From NCBI GenBank assembly GCA_024236015.1, contig JACKLK010000001.1:372001-436000 (forward strand): DNA of 64,000 bases, in the 5' to 3' direction. A program made the translations under genes and the position numbers. Positions within the stretch are counted from its first letter, which is position 1. The number at the start of each line of letters is the position of its first letter. The notes beneath the pieces are model-generated. The model searched no databases and was not told the origin of the DNA. It saw only the letters and a list, made by a program, of their open reading frames with translations. The stretch is from Rhodoferax sp. (lineage in GTDB: Bacteria; Pseudomonadota; Gammaproteobacteria; Burkholderiales; Burkholderiaceae_C). Positions 1 through 11,542 of this stretch are shown here, piece after piece.

Positions 1-68
1 ACCCGATCCGGAAGTTCACAAACGATAAAATCCAGCGCGTGCAATTTCAAATCGGAACATCTTTCTAA
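1..68 (+). CDS. bamA: Outer membrane protein assembly factor BamA, C-terminal end (partial)
   Basis: Only the last 21 codons are present. They read in the frame beginning at base 3 and end ...FQIGTSF then TAA at 66-68. A C-terminal phenylalanine in an alternating hydrophobic strand is the beta-signal of BamA-type outer-membrane barrels. The stop overlaps the ATG of the following skp-like gene by one base (TAATG), the order normal for bamA-skp-lpxD. BamA is the core of the machine that folds outer-membrane proteins. The identification rests on the C-terminal strand and on synteny, since the rest lies outside the window. Confidence 0.8.
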   Translation, partial: PIRKFTNDKIQRVQFQIGTSF

Positions 69-577
69 TGAACACACTGACCAGTCGCTTGTTGGCCGCC
101 ATCATGATGGCGGCTTTGACGGTGGGCGCGTATGCGCAGGAGTTCCGGGTTGGCTTCGTCAATACCGATCGCATCTTCAAGGAGGCTGCGACCGCCAAGG
201 CGGCACAGTCCAAGCTGGAGCAGGAGTTCTCCAAGCGCGAGAAGGAGCTCGTCGACCTGGGTGCCAGCATCAAGTCCCTGGCTGACAAGCTCGAGCGTGA
301 TGCGCCCACGTTGTCGGAATCGCAGCGCAACACCCGCCAGCGCCAGCTGGTGGACCAGGACCGCGAGTTCCAGCGCAAGCGTCGTGAGTTCCAGGAGGAT
401 CTCAACGCACGCAAGAACGAAGAGCTGCAACTGGTGCTCGAGCGTGCCAACAAGGTGGTCAAGCAGGTCGCGGAGACCGAGAAATACGACCTGATCCTGC
501 AGGACGCGGTCTACATCAACCCCAAACACGACATCACCGACAAGGTGATCAAGGCGCTCAACGCCGGAGTGAAATAG
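68..577 (+). CDS. skp: OmpH/Skp family periplasmic chaperone
   Basis: 169 aa. Residues 1-23 form a signal peptide with an AYA cleavage site before Q24. The mature part opens with RVGFVNTDRIF, the first strand of the OmpH/Skp core, followed by a long charged coiled coil (about residues 40-130), the tentacle part of the trimeric chaperone. Skp holds unfolded outer-membrane proteins in the periplasm and hands them to BamA. The gene is translationally coupled to bamA (TAATG) and lies 20 bp upstream of lpxD. Length and layout are normal for the family. Confidence 0.93.
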   Translation: MNTLTSRLLAAIMMAALTVGAYAQEFRVGFVNTDRIFKEAATAKAAQSKLEQEFSKREKELVDLGASIKSLADKLERDAPTLSESQRNTRQRQLVDQDREFQRKRREFQEDLNARKNEELQLVLERANKVVKQVAETEKYDLILQDAVYINPKHDITDKVIKALNAGVK

Positions 578-597
578 CAGGACGAGGCGGTATTCGT

Positions 598-1584
598 GTG
601 GCGCTGACCCTCGGACACGTTGTCGACGCTCTGGGGGGCGTACTGCACGGCGACCGCTCTGCCGTCCTGAGCGGCCTGGCCGCGCTGGCCACGGCGCAGC
701 CCGACGAACTGAGCTTCGTCAGCAATCCCCGCTACCAGCAGCAGCTGGCGGCATCGCGGGCGCTGTGCGTGATCGTGGAGCCCGCGCTCGAGGAGGTGGC
801 CCGTTCGCGAGGCGCCTGCATCGTGACCGAGCAGCCCTATCTCTATTTCGCCCGCGCCACGCAGATGTGGCGTCGCCACGTCCGGCCGATCGGCCGGCCG
901 ACCATCCATGCCAGCGCCGTCATCGACCCGCAGGCGACGATCGACGGCACGGCGTCGATCGGCCCCTTGTGTGTCGTCGAGCGGGGCGCACATATCGGGG
1001 CCGGCACCGTGCTCAAGGCGCGGGTGACCGTCGGCGAGGATTGCCACATCGGCGCGCGTTGCCTGCTGCACAGCGGGGTGGTCATCGGCGCAGACGGTTT
1101 CGGTTTTGCGCCGAACGCCGGTGCCTGGGAAAAGATCGAGCAGCTGGGCGCGGTGCGGATCGGCGACGACGTCGAGATCGGCGCCAACACCTGCATCGAC
1201 CGGGGTGCCTTGTCCGATACCGTGATCGAAGACGGCGTGAAGCTCGACAACCTGATCCAGATCGGCCACAACGTGCGCGTCGGACGCCATACCGCGATGG
1301 CAGCCTGCGTCGGCGTTGCCGGCTCGGCGAACATCGGTGCGCATTGCACCATCGGTGGCGCCGCCGTGGTGCTGGGTCATCTGACGGTGGCCGACCATGT
1401 GAACATCTCCGCGGCGTCAGTGGTGACTCGCTCGATCCACAAGGCCGGTCACTACACCGGGCTGTTTCCGATCGACGACAATGCGCAATGGGAAAAGAAC
1501 GCTGCCGCGCTCAAGCGGCTGCACCATTTGCGCGAGCGCATGCGCGCGCTTGAAAAAATCCTCCAGGACAACTCGACGCCATGA
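598..1584 (+). CDS. lpxD: UDP-3-O-(3-hydroxyacyl)glucosamine N-acyltransferase LpxD
   Basis: 328 aa from GTG 598. The N-terminal uridine-binding part has the typical SFVSNPRY motif (residues 39-46). Left-handed beta-helix hexapeptide repeats (IGAG, IGAR, IGDD, IGAN and others) run from about residue 105 to 255, with the catalytic-type histidine H224 in QIGHNV, and a helical C-terminus follows. It adds the N-linked hydroxyacyl chain in the third committed step of lipid A synthesis. Its stop overlaps the fabZ start by 4 bp. No ATG fits the start, and GTG 598 gives the expected N-terminus. Confidence 0.95.
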   Translation: MALTLGHVVDALGGVLHGDRSAVLSGLAALATAQPDELSFVSNPRYQQQLAASRALCVIVEPALEEVARSRGACIVTEQPYLYFARATQMWRRHVRPIGRPTIHASAVIDPQATIDGTASIGPLCVVERGAHIGAGTVLKARVTVGEDCHIGARCLLHSGVVIGADGFGFAPNAGAWEKIEQLGAVRIGDDVEIGANTCIDRGALSDTVIEDGVKLDNLIQIGHNVRVGRHTAMAACVGVAGSANIGAHCTIGGAAVVLGHLTVADHVNISAASVVTRSIHKAGHYTGLFPIDDNAQWEKNAAALKRLHHLRERMRALEKILQDNSTP

Positions 1585-2021
1585 TGGACATTCACCAGAT
1601 CCTCAAGAAACTGCCGCACCGATATCCGTTCCTGCTGGTCGATCGGGTGGTCGAACTCGACAAGGGCAAGAGCATCGTGGCATTGAAGAACGTCTCGATG
1701 AACGAGCCGTTCTTCACCGGCCACTTCCCGCATCGTCCGGTCATGCCGGGCGTGCTGATGCTCGAGGCACTGGCGCAGGCAGCCGCATTGCTGGCCTTCG
1801 ATACCCTGGGTGTCACTCCCGACGACAAGACGGTCTACTATTTCGCCGGCATCGACGGAGCGCGGTTCAAGCGTCCGGTCGAGCCGGGAGACCAGCTGAT
1901 GCTGCACGCACAGCTCGATCGCATGAAAGCCGGCATCTTCAAGTTCAAGTCGCGCGCCATGGTCGGCGAGGAGCTGGCGGTCGAGGCCGACCTGATCTGC
2001 ACGATGCGCTCCATCGCCTAG
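1581..2021 (+). CDS. fabZ: 3-hydroxyacyl-ACP dehydratase FabZ
   Basis: 146 aa hot-dog-fold enzyme. LPHRYPFLLVDRV at residues 11-23 and GHFPHRPVMPGVLMLEALAQ at 47-66 are the family signatures; H48 is the catalytic histidine and E62 the acidic partner. It dehydrates 3-hydroxyacyl-ACP in fatty-acid elongation. Its position between lpxD and lpxA is the usual one, because the same hydroxyacyl-ACP pool feeds lipid A. The start is ATG 1581, overlapping lpxD; ATG 1584 directly after it is an equally good start. Confidence 0.96.
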   Translation: MMDIHQILKKLPHRYPFLLVDRVVELDKGKSIVALKNVSMNEPFFTGHFPHRPVMPGVLMLEALAQAAALLAFDTLGVTPDDKTVYYFAGIDGARFKRPVEPGDQLMLHAQLDRMKAGIFKFKSRAMVGEELAVEADLICTMRSIA

Positions 2022-2042
2022 GCGGTATCGCGCCTGTCCCGC

Positions 2043-2837
2043 GTGCAGAACATCCATCCCACCGCCGTTGTCGATCCGGGTGCCGAGATCGACGCTTCCG
2101 TCATCATCGGCCCTTATTCCGTCATCGGCCCCCATGTCCGCATCGGGGCCGGCACGACGGTGGGGGCGCATTGCGTCATCGAAGGGCACACCACGATCGG
2201 ACGCGACAACCGCATCTTCCAGTTCAATTCGCTTGGTGCGATCCCGCAGGACAAGAAATACGCCGGCGAGCCCTGCGAGCTGCAGATTGGCGAGCGCAAC
2301 ACGATTCGCGAGTTCTGCACCTTCAACATCGGCTCGCCCGGCGATGTCGGCGTGACCCGTGTCGGCGACGACAACTGGATCATGGCCTATGTGCATCTGG
2401 CCCATGATTGCCAGGTGGGCAACAACACCATCTTCGCCAACAATTCGCAGCTCGCCGGCCATGTGCACGTGGGCGACTGGACCATCCTGGGCGGCTTCAC
2501 CGTGGTGCACCAGTTCGTGCGCATCGGCGCGCACAGCATGACCGCGATGTGTTCCCTGTTGTTCGCCGACCTGCCACCGTTCGTGATGTGCCAGGGCCAG
2601 CCCGCGGCCGCCCGTTCGATGAACTACGAGGGTTTGCGTCGCCGCGGCTTCTCGGCCGAACGCCTGGCGGTGGTCAAGGCCATGCACAAGCTGCTGTACC
2701 GGGACGATCTGACGCTGGAGCAGGCGCGTACCGCCATCGATGGCCTGGCCGCCAGCCACCCGGCCGCGCAGCAGGACGTGGCCTTGATGGGCAGCTTCCT
2801 GGCCGGCGTGACGCCGCGCCGCGGCATCGTCCGGTAG
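2043..2837 (+). CDS. lpxA: Acyl-ACP--UDP-N-acetylglucosamine O-acyltransferase LpxA
   Basis: 264 aa, starting at GTG 2043 (MQNIHPTAVV). It is built almost wholly of hexapeptide repeats over about residues 1-185. The catalytic histidine is H121 in the segment LAHDCQVGNN, and the C-terminal helical domain starts near NYEGLRRRGF. It catalyses the first step of lipid A synthesis, adding a hydroxyacyl chain to the 3-OH of UDP-GlcNAc. It lies 21 bp after fabZ and 6 bp before lpxB in one operon. The acyl-chain length cannot be read safely from the sequence alone. Confidence 0.95.
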   Translation: MQNIHPTAVVDPGAEIDASVIIGPYSVIGPHVRIGAGTTVGAHCVIEGHTTIGRDNRIFQFNSLGAIPQDKKYAGEPCELQIGERNTIREFCTFNIGSPGDVGVTRVGDDNWIMAYVHLAHDCQVGNNTIFANNSQLAGHVHVGDWTILGGFTVVHQFVRIGAHSMTAMCSLLFADLPPFVMCQGQPAAARSMNYEGLRRRGFSAERLAVVKAMHKLLYRDDLTLEQARTAIDGLAASHPAAQQDVALMGSFLAGVTPRRGIVR

Positions 2838-2843
2838 CCGCCA

Positions 2844-4016
2844 ATGCCAACGGCGGTGGTGACGCCCCAGCGGACCGAGGCGGCCCCGCAGGTGGCGATG
2901 GTCGCGGGAGAAACCTCGGGCGACCTGCTGGCGGGACTGCTGCTCGATGGCATGCGGCAACGGTGGCCCCGGCTTGTGTGCGGCGGTATTGGCGGCGCGC
3001 GCATGGCGGCGCACGGCTTCGATGCCTGGTGGCCGAGCGAGGCGCTGGCCGTGCGAGGCTATGTCGAGGTACTGCGCCACTACCGGCGCATCGTCGCGAT
3101 CCGCGACCAGTTGCGCGAACGCCTGCTGCGCGAACCGCCCGACATCTTCGTCGGCATCGACGCGCCCGACTTCAACCTGGCGCTCGAACGCGACCTGCGC
3201 CGCCGCGGCATCCGCAGCGTGCATTTCGTCTGCCCGTCGGTGTGGGCCTGGCGCGCCGACCGGATCGACACGATCCGCGACAGCGCCGACCATGTGTTGT
3301 GCCTGTTTCCGTTCGAACCGGCGTTGCTGCACGCCCATGGCATTGCCGCGACCTACGTCGGGCATCCGCTGGCCGACGTGATTCCCATGCGCGCCGATCG
3401 AACCGCGGCGCGTGCCGCGCTGGGATTGCAGCCCGGCGTACCGGTGCTGGCCATCCTGCCCGGCAGCCGGCGCTCGGAGGTCGGATACCTGGCCGAGCGC
3501 TTCTTTCGCGCCGCCGCGCTGCTGCAGCGCGAGCGCCCGCAGCTGCAATGCGTGGTGCCGACCGTGCCTTCGCTGATGCCCGCGGTCGAGCAGATCGCCC
3601 GCAGCTGCGGCATGTCCGACCGCCTGCGCATCGTGGCCGGGCAGTCCCATGCCGCGCTGGCGGCCTGCGATGTGACGCTGATCGCCAGCGGCACGGCGAC
3701 GCTGGAAGCGGCGCTGTTCAAGCGGCCGATGGTGATCGCCTACAACATGCACTGGTTGTCGTGGCAGATCATGCGCCGCAAGCGCCTGCAACCCTGGGTC
3801 GGCCTGCCCAACATCCTGTGCCAGGACTTCGTCGTACCGGAACTGCTGCAGGAACAGGCCACGCCACCGGCCCTGGCCGCCGCGGTCGGCCAATGGCTGG
3901 ACGCGCCCGAGCGCGTCGCCGCGCTCGAACAGCGGTTCGATGCCCTGCACCAGCAGCTGCAATGTGATACTTCCCGGTGTGCAACCGATGCGATCGAAAA
4001 AATCCTCCATTCCTGA
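2844..4016 (+). CDS. lpxB: Lipid-A-disaccharide synthase LpxB
   Basis: 390 aa GT19-family enzyme. Seen motifs are AGETSGDLLA (21-30), GIDAPDFN, the VWAWRADR segment, ILPGSRRSEV and the nucleotide-site SGTATLEAALF. It joins UDP-diacylglucosamine and lipid X to make the lipid A disaccharide at the inner membrane. The 3' end overlaps the rnhB start by 29 bp, so the lipid A operon runs directly into rnhB. Confidence 0.95.
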   Translation: MPTAVVTPQRTEAAPQVAMVAGETSGDLLAGLLLDGMRQRWPRLVCGGIGGARMAAHGFDAWWPSEALAVRGYVEVLRHYRRIVAIRDQLRERLLREPPDIFVGIDAPDFNLALERDLRRRGIRSVHFVCPSVWAWRADRIDTIRDSADHVLCLFPFEPALLHAHGIAATYVGHPLADVIPMRADRTAARAALGLQPGVPVLAILPGSRRSEVGYLAERFFRAAALLQRERPQLQCVVPTVPSLMPAVEQIARSCGMSDRLRIVAGQSHAALAACDVTLIASGTATLEAALFKRPMVIAYNMHWLSWQIMRRKRLQPWVGLPNILCQDFVVPELLQEQATPPALAAAVGQWLDAPERVAALEQRFDALHQQLQCDTSRCATDAIEKILHS

Positions 4017-4605
4017 GCAGGCCGCGTTGCCGTGGGACGCGCCCGGCCTGGTCGCCGGCGTCGACGAAGCCGGCCGAGGTCCGCTGGCCGGCCCGGTCGT
4101 GGCCGCGGCCGTGATCCTGGACGACCGCAATCCCATCGATGGCCTGGCAGACTCCAAGAAGCTCAGTGCCGCCCAGCGCGAGCGGCTGTTCGACCTGATC
4201 TGCGCGCGGGCCTTGTGTTGTGCGGTCGGCTCGGCCACGGTGCAGGAGATCGACCAGCTCAACATCCTGCAGGCCACGATGCTGGCCATGCGCCGGGCCG
4301 TCGAGGGCCTGCGCCTGACGCCAGCCCGGGTGCTGGTGGACGGCAACCGCATCCCGGTGCTCAAGGTGCGCGCCGAGGCGATCGTCGGCGGTGACGCGCG
4401 GGTGCCGGCAATTTCGGCCGCGTCCATCGTTGCCAAGGTGCACCGCGATCGCTGGTGCGCGCAATTGCATGCCCAATATCCGGGCTACGGCTTCGCCGAC
4501 CACAAGGGTTACGGCACGGCGCAGCACCTGGCCGCGTTGCGCCGGCTGGGCGCCTGTCCGGAGCACCGGCGCACGTTCGCGCCGGTGGCGCAGGTGCTGG
4601 CGTGA
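3988..4605 (+). CDS. rnhB: Ribonuclease HII
   Basis: 205 aa from the internal ATG 3988 (MRSKKS); the longer reading from 3940 lies deep inside lpxB and is not needed. The metal-binding DEDD set is intact: D26 and E27 in GVDEAGRGPLAGP, D118 in VLVDGN and D136 in GGDARVP, followed by SIVAKVHRD. RNase HII cuts RNA in RNA-DNA hybrids and removes misincorporated ribonucleotides. The lpxB-rnhB order is conserved in many proteobacteria. The stop overlaps the next gene (GTGA). Confidence 0.94.
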   Translation: MRSKKSSIPEQAALPWDAPGLVAGVDEAGRGPLAGPVVAAAVILDDRNPIDGLADSKKLSAAQRERLFDLICARALCCAVGSATVQEIDQLNILQATMLAMRRAVEGLRLTPARVLVDGNRIPVLKVRAEAIVGGDARVPAISAASIVAKVHRDRWCAQLHAQYPGYGFADHKGYGTAQHLAALRRLGACPEHRRTFAPVAQVLA

Positions 4606-5393
4606 CGGACACCGCCGGATCGCGCGTCAGTCACGTTGTCTCGCGCGACAACGCCGTGCTCAAGACCGTGCGCCGACTGTCGCGCGACAACACGGCCTAC
4701 CGCAAGCTCGGCCAGGCCTGGCTCGAGGGAGATCATCTGTGCCGCGCCGCATGCGACCAGGGCGTGTTGCCCGCGCTGGCGGTGTTTGCCGAGTCGGCCT
4801 GGCGTGGCGCAGCCCCTGCGTGGGAGCTGGGCTCGGCCCGCGTGGTCGTCGTGCCGGACCACCTGTTCGACGAGATCAGCGCGCTGGAGTCGCCGGGACG
4901 CATGGGTTTCGTGATCGATCTGCCGACGGCGGCAGGCGTGCTGCCGCACCAGGCCTCGGTCGTGCTCGACCGGGTCCAGGATGCCGGCAACGTCGGCTCG
5001 ATCCTGCGCAGTGCGGCCGCCCTGGGTTTTGGCCAGGTGCTGGCGATCAAGGGCAGTGCGGCGCTGTGGTCGCCCAAGGTGCTGCGCTCCGGCATGGGGG
5101 CCCATTTCGGGCTGCACCTCGTCGAGGCGCTGGAGCCGGCGGACCTGGCCAGCCTGGAGTTGCCGATCATCGCGACCAGTTCGCACCAGGGCGAACCGGT
5201 TCACGCGAGCGCGTTGCCCTGGCCGTGTGCCTGGGCTTTCGGCCATGAAGGCCAGGGTGTGGGCGAGGCCGTCGCGCGGCAGGCCCGGCTCTGGTGCAGG
5301 ATCGGACAACCCGGCGGCCAGGAATCGTTGAACGTGGCCGCAGCAGCGGCAATCTGCCTGCATGCCAGTGCCGTGGGACGGCCGCCCGGCTGA
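4602..5393 (+). CDS. SpoU-family RNA 2'-O-ribose methyltransferase (TrmH/RlmB-like)
   Basis: 263 aa from GTG 4602, which overlaps the rnhB stop. The three SpoU (SPOUT) motifs are clear: motif 1 in VQDAGNVGSILRSAAALGFG, motif 2 in FGHEGQGVGE, and motif 3 in QESLNVAAAAAICLH, which together form the knotted AdoMet site. The N-terminal part (about 1-95) is a small substrate-binding domain. It probably methylates a ribose in rRNA or tRNA; the exact target nucleotide cannot be deduced. It is the last gene before a strong hairpin at 5395-5414. Confidence 0.88.
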   Translation: MTDTAGSRVSHVVSRDNAVLKTVRRLSRDNTAYRKLGQAWLEGDHLCRAACDQGVLPALAVFAESAWRGAAPAWELGSARVVVVPDHLFDEISALESPGRMGFVIDLPTAAGVLPHQASVVLDRVQDAGNVGSILRSAAALGFGQVLAIKGSAALWSPKVLRSGMGAHFGLHLVEALEPADLASLELPIIATSSHQGEPVHASALPWPCAWAFGHEGQGVGEAVARQARLWCRIGQPGGQESLNVAAAAAICLHASAVGRPPG

Positions 5394-5394
5394 G

Positions 5395-5414
5395 CTGCGC
5401 AGCGGTCTGCGCAG
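5395..5414 (+). repeat. Hairpin of two CTGCGCAG palindromes with a CGGT loop
   Basis: Two copies of the 8-bp palindrome CTGCGCAG (5395-5402 and 5407-5414) are separated by CGGT and can form an 8-bp stem with a 4-nt loop. It starts 2 bases after the methyltransferase stop and ends 24 bp before the carA -10 candidate. There is no T tract, so a rho-independent terminator is unlikely. An element of almost the same design lies at 37733-37752 in the rpmE leader. Confidence 0.6.
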
Positions 5415-5438
5415 GGCCGTTCGCCAGAGGGGCTGGGC

Positions 5439-5444
5439 TATAAT
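5439..5444 (+). promoter_or_regulatory. Candidate carA promoter -10 (TATAAT)
   Basis: A perfect TATAAT lies in the 186-bp gap before carA. It is a rare sequence in this GC-rich window. The -35 region (around 5416-5422, CCGTTC) is poor, so an activator or an upstream element may be needed. The resulting leader would be about 130 nt. A start site here fits the idea that carAB begins its own transcription unit. Confidence 0.5.
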
Positions 5445-5579
5445 GAGCGGCTTTCGCGAAAGCAAGCGCCCCAAGCGATTCTCCAATCAAATCCCCCTGT
5501 AGAGAGCAGCCACCTGGCAGCATCCAGAGCCCAGTCGCGGGGATGCTTGGGAGTACCCGAAATCAATCCGGAGATCCTC

Positions 5580-6774
5580 GTGCTTTTGTCTCTCAAGGGA
5601 AACAAACCTCTCGCCATACTGGCGCTCGCCGACGGCACGATCTACCTGGGCGAATCGATCGGAGTCGCCGGCGAACGTGTCGGTGAAGTCGTGTTCAATA
5701 CCTCGATGACGGGGTACCAGGAAATCCTGACCGACCCGAGTTATTGCCAGCAGATCGTCACGTTGACCTACCCGCATGTGGGCAACTACGGCGTCAATAC
5801 CGACGACATGGAGTCTTCCCGGGTCCAGGCCGCCGGCCTGGTGATCCGCAACCTGCCTGCCGTGGTGTCCAATTTCCGCGAGATGGGTTCGTTGCAGACC
5901 TACCTGGCGGCCGAGAACACGGTGGCCATCGCCAACATCGATACCCGCAAGCTGACCCGCCAGATCCGCAACCAGGGGGCGCAGAACGGCTGCATCCTGG
6001 CGCTGGAGGCCGGCCAGGAGGTGACCGATGCGCGCGTCGCGCAGGCCCTCGAGAAGGCGCGCTCGGCACCGTCGATGGCCGGCCTGGACCTGGCCCGTGT
6101 CGTCACCACCGAAAAGCCGTACGCCTGGACCCAGACCGAATGGTCGCTGGGCGCCGAACCCGGCCAGGGTGGACCGGGCTTCGGCGTGTTGACCGAGCCG
6201 CGGTTTCATGTCGTCGCCTACGACTTCGGCGTCAAGCGCAACATCCTGCGCATGCTGGCGGCGCGGGGATGCAGGGTCACCGTCGTGCCGGCAAACACCT
6301 CGGCGCAGCAGGCGCTGGCGCTCAAGCCCGACGGCATCTTCCTGTCCAACGGGCCGGGCGATCCCGAGCCCTGCGACTATGCGATTGACGCGGTGCGCGA
6401 ACTGCTCGACACGCAGATCCCGATCTTCGGCATCTGCCTGGGCCACCAGATCATGGCGCTCGCATCCGGCGCCCGGACCTTCAAGATGAAATTCGGCCAC
6501 CATGGTGCCAACCATCCGGTCAAGGACGTCGAGACCGGCCGCGTCAGCATCACCAGCCAGAACCACGGCTTCGCGGTCGATGCCGACAGCCTGCCGGACA
6601 ACCTCGTGGCCACCCACGTGAGCCTGTTCGACGGCACCTTGCAGGGCCTGCGACGCACGGATCGCCCGGCACTGTGTTTCCAGGGGCATCCGGAAGCGTC
6701 ACCGGGACCACACGACATCGCCTACCTGTTCGAGCGCTTCGTCGCGCTCATGGACGCGTCCAGCCGGAGCCAAC

Positions 6775-6782
<8 letters not shown>
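5580..6782 (+). CDS. carA: Carbamoyl-phosphate synthase small subunit (glutaminase)
   Basis: 400 aa from GTG 5580, which has GGAGA 5 bases upstream and gives the family N-terminus MLLSLKG; the longer reading from 5547 adds 11 unsupported residues. The N-terminal CPSase domain spans about 1-150. The class I glutamine amidotransferase domain (about 210-395) carries C286 in GICLGHQ, H370 and E372. It releases ammonia from glutamine for the CarB subunit, feeding pyrimidine and arginine synthesis. It overlaps carB by 8 bp. Confidence 0.96.
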
Positions 6783-10011
<3,229 letters not shown>

Positions 10012-10027
10012 TTTCAGCACAACCGCA

Positions 10028-10071
10028 GGGAGCACCCGGTGCAGCGCACCGGGTGCTCCCTGACACATTTT
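10028..10071 (+). terminator. 15-bp perfect hairpin between carB and greA
   Basis: Left arm 10028-10042 and right arm 10046-10060 are exact inverted complements of 15 bases with the 3-nt loop AGC. A modest tail, TGACACATTTT, follows. The stem is unusually long and GC-rich; the T run is short (TTTT after six other bases), so termination may be partial. It separates carAB from greA, which starts 26 bp after the stem. It may instead act as an mRNA 3'-end stabiliser. Confidence 0.7.
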
Positions 10072-10085
10072 CAGGCAGACCATTC

Positions 10086-10562
10086 ATGACGACCATTCCC
10101 ATCACCAAGCGCGGCGCGGAAAAACTCAAGGCGGAACTGCACCGGCTCAAGACCGTGGACCGGCCATCGGTCATCAGTGCGATCGCGGAAGCCCGGGCCC
10201 AGGGCGACCTGAGCGAGAACGCCGAATACGAGGCCGCCAAGGACCGTCAGGGATTCATCGAAGGCCGCATCCAGGAAGTCGAAGGCAAGTTGTCGGCGGC
10301 CCAGATCATCGACCCCAGCTCCGTCGATGCCGGTGGTCGCGTGGTGTTCGGCGCCACGGTCGAGCTCGAAGACGAGGCGTCGGGCGACAAGGTCACCTAC
10401 CAGATCGTCGGCGAAGACGAGGCCGATCTCAAGCAGGGCCTGGTCAACATCAGCAGCCCGATCGCGCGTGCGTTGATCGGCAAGGAAGAGGGCGACAGCG
10501 CCGAGGTGCGGGCGCCGGGCGGGACCAAGTACTTTGAAATCGTCGCGGTCCGCTACCTTTGA
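10086..10562 (+). CDS. greA: Transcription elongation factor GreA
   Basis: 158 aa from ATG 10086. The N-terminal coiled coil carries the acidic tip GDLSENAEYEAAKDRQ with D41 and E44, which enter the RNA polymerase secondary channel and stimulate cleavage of backtracked RNA. The C-terminal FKBP-like domain begins about residue 80. Length and motifs are normal for GreA, as opposed to GreB. The 3' end overlaps the next reading frame by 29 bp. Confidence 0.96.
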   Translation: MTTIPITKRGAEKLKAELHRLKTVDRPSVISAIAEARAQGDLSENAEYEAAKDRQGFIEGRIQEVEGKLSAAQIIDPSSVDAGGRVVFGATVELEDEASGDKVTYQIVGEDEADLKQGLVNISSPIARALIGKEEGDSAEVRAPGGTKYFEIVAVRYL

Positions 10563-10995
10563 CTGGATCGCTGCCTGGCCCTTGTGGCTGGCGGCCTTGT
10601 GGTGGGGCAGCCTGAGCGCCTTGGGCATGTGGGTCGTGCCGACCCTCTTCGCCCAGTTGCCGACCAAGGCGCTGGCCGGCAACGCGGCAGCAGCGCTGTT
10701 CAGCGTTCAATCGATGGTGTCGGCGGTGCTCGGTGCCGGCCTGCTGCTCGCCTCGCGTGCCGATGCGACCCGCTGGCACGGTAGCCGGGCGCGGGATGCG
10801 CGTGGCTTCGTGCTGGCCGGCATGTTGCTGGCCTTGCTGCTGGAGTTTGCGGTCGCGCCCCGCATCACCGCCCGCGTCAACCTGCCCGTGTGGCACGGCC
10901 TGGGCACGGCGATGTTGTTGTTGCAGTGGGGGTGCGCGGCGGTCGTGTTCTGGAAGCTGGCACGCCCCGTGCGCGCGACGCAGATTCAGGACTGA
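10534..10995 (+). CDS. DUF4149 family integral membrane protein
   Basis: About 153 aa with four hydrophobic segments (about residues 14-36, 51-73, 91-108 and 120-141). The segment LWWGSLSALGMWVVPTLF near the N-terminus is typical of DUF4149 proteins, which often sit between greA and yhbY in Burkholderiales. The start is uncertain: TTG 10534 overlaps greA by 29 bp, and TTG 10585 (MWLAALWWGS) is an alternative that still keeps the first helix. Function unknown. Its 3' end overlaps the convergent yhbY by 10 bp. Confidence 0.75.
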   Translation: MKSSRSATFDWIAAWPLWLAALWWGSLSALGMWVVPTLFAQLPTKALAGNAAAALFSVQSMVSAVLGAGLLLASRADATRWHGSRARDARGFVLAGMLLALLLEFAVAPRITARVNLPVWHGLGTAMLLLQWGCAAVVFWKLARPVRATQIQD

Positions 10996-11459
10996 CTGCG
11001 TTTCTTGATGCTGACCGTCTTGGGCTTGGCGCGCTTGATCTGCCCGCCAGGGGTCAGCCGCTGGTTGCCCAGCACACGCAAGGTGCGCACTTCGGGCCGT
11101 TGTCCGCCACGCTTGCTGTACTTGAGCACCTTGACGTCGCGGGGCCCGGGCTTGCGATCCTCGTCCAGCGTCTTTTCCCGGTCCGGCAGCGGACGCCAGA
11201 GCACCAGCAACTTGCCAATGTGTTGTATCGGCGCCGCATGGAGCTCTTCGGCGATGGCCTGGAACAGCGCCTCGCGCCCGACGCGATCATCGGAGAAGAC
11301 CCGGATCTTGATCAGTCCGTGGGCGGCGAGCGCGGCGTCGGTTTCCTTGCGGACGGCGGGATTCCAGCCATCGGAGCCGATCATGACAACGGGGTCGAGG
11401 TGATGGGCGTTGGCGCGGTGCTCCTTGCGTTGCGCCGGCGTGAGTTGGATTTGGGGCAT
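10986..11459 (-). CDS. yhbY: YhbY family RNA-binding (CRM domain) ribosome assembly protein
   Basis: 157 aa from the ATG whose complement is at 11457-11459 (MPQIQLTPAQRKEHRA). The CRM fold covers about residues 3-95 with the conserved LDPVVMIG and VFSDDRVGR segments. A basic C-terminal tail (KYSKRGGQRPE ... IKRAKPK), about 60 residues long, extends beyond the 97-residue E. coli protein. YhbY binds pre-50S particles. The gene is divergent from rlmE, another 50S maturation factor, with only 83 bp between them. Confidence 0.9.
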   Translation of the reverse strand: MPQIQLTPAQRKEHRANAHHLDPVVMIGSDGWNPAVRKETDAALAAHGLIKIRVFSDDRVGREALFQAIAEELHAAPIQHIGKLLVLWRPLPDREKTLDEDRKPGPRDVKVLKYSKRGGQRPEVRTLRVLGNQRLTPGGQIKRAKPKTVSIKKRSQS

Positions 11460-11542
11460 CGCGCTATTATCGGGCGAACCAGCAGGCCTGCGCGACTGCC
11501 GGGGGGCAAGTGCCTCCAGCACGGGAAAACGGGAAAGCAGTC

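Noticed and set aside
1452..4436. A 994-codon minus-strand frame across the lpx genes
   Set aside because: No recognisable motif, biased composition, and fully antisense to lpxD, fabZ, lpxA, lpxB and rnhB.
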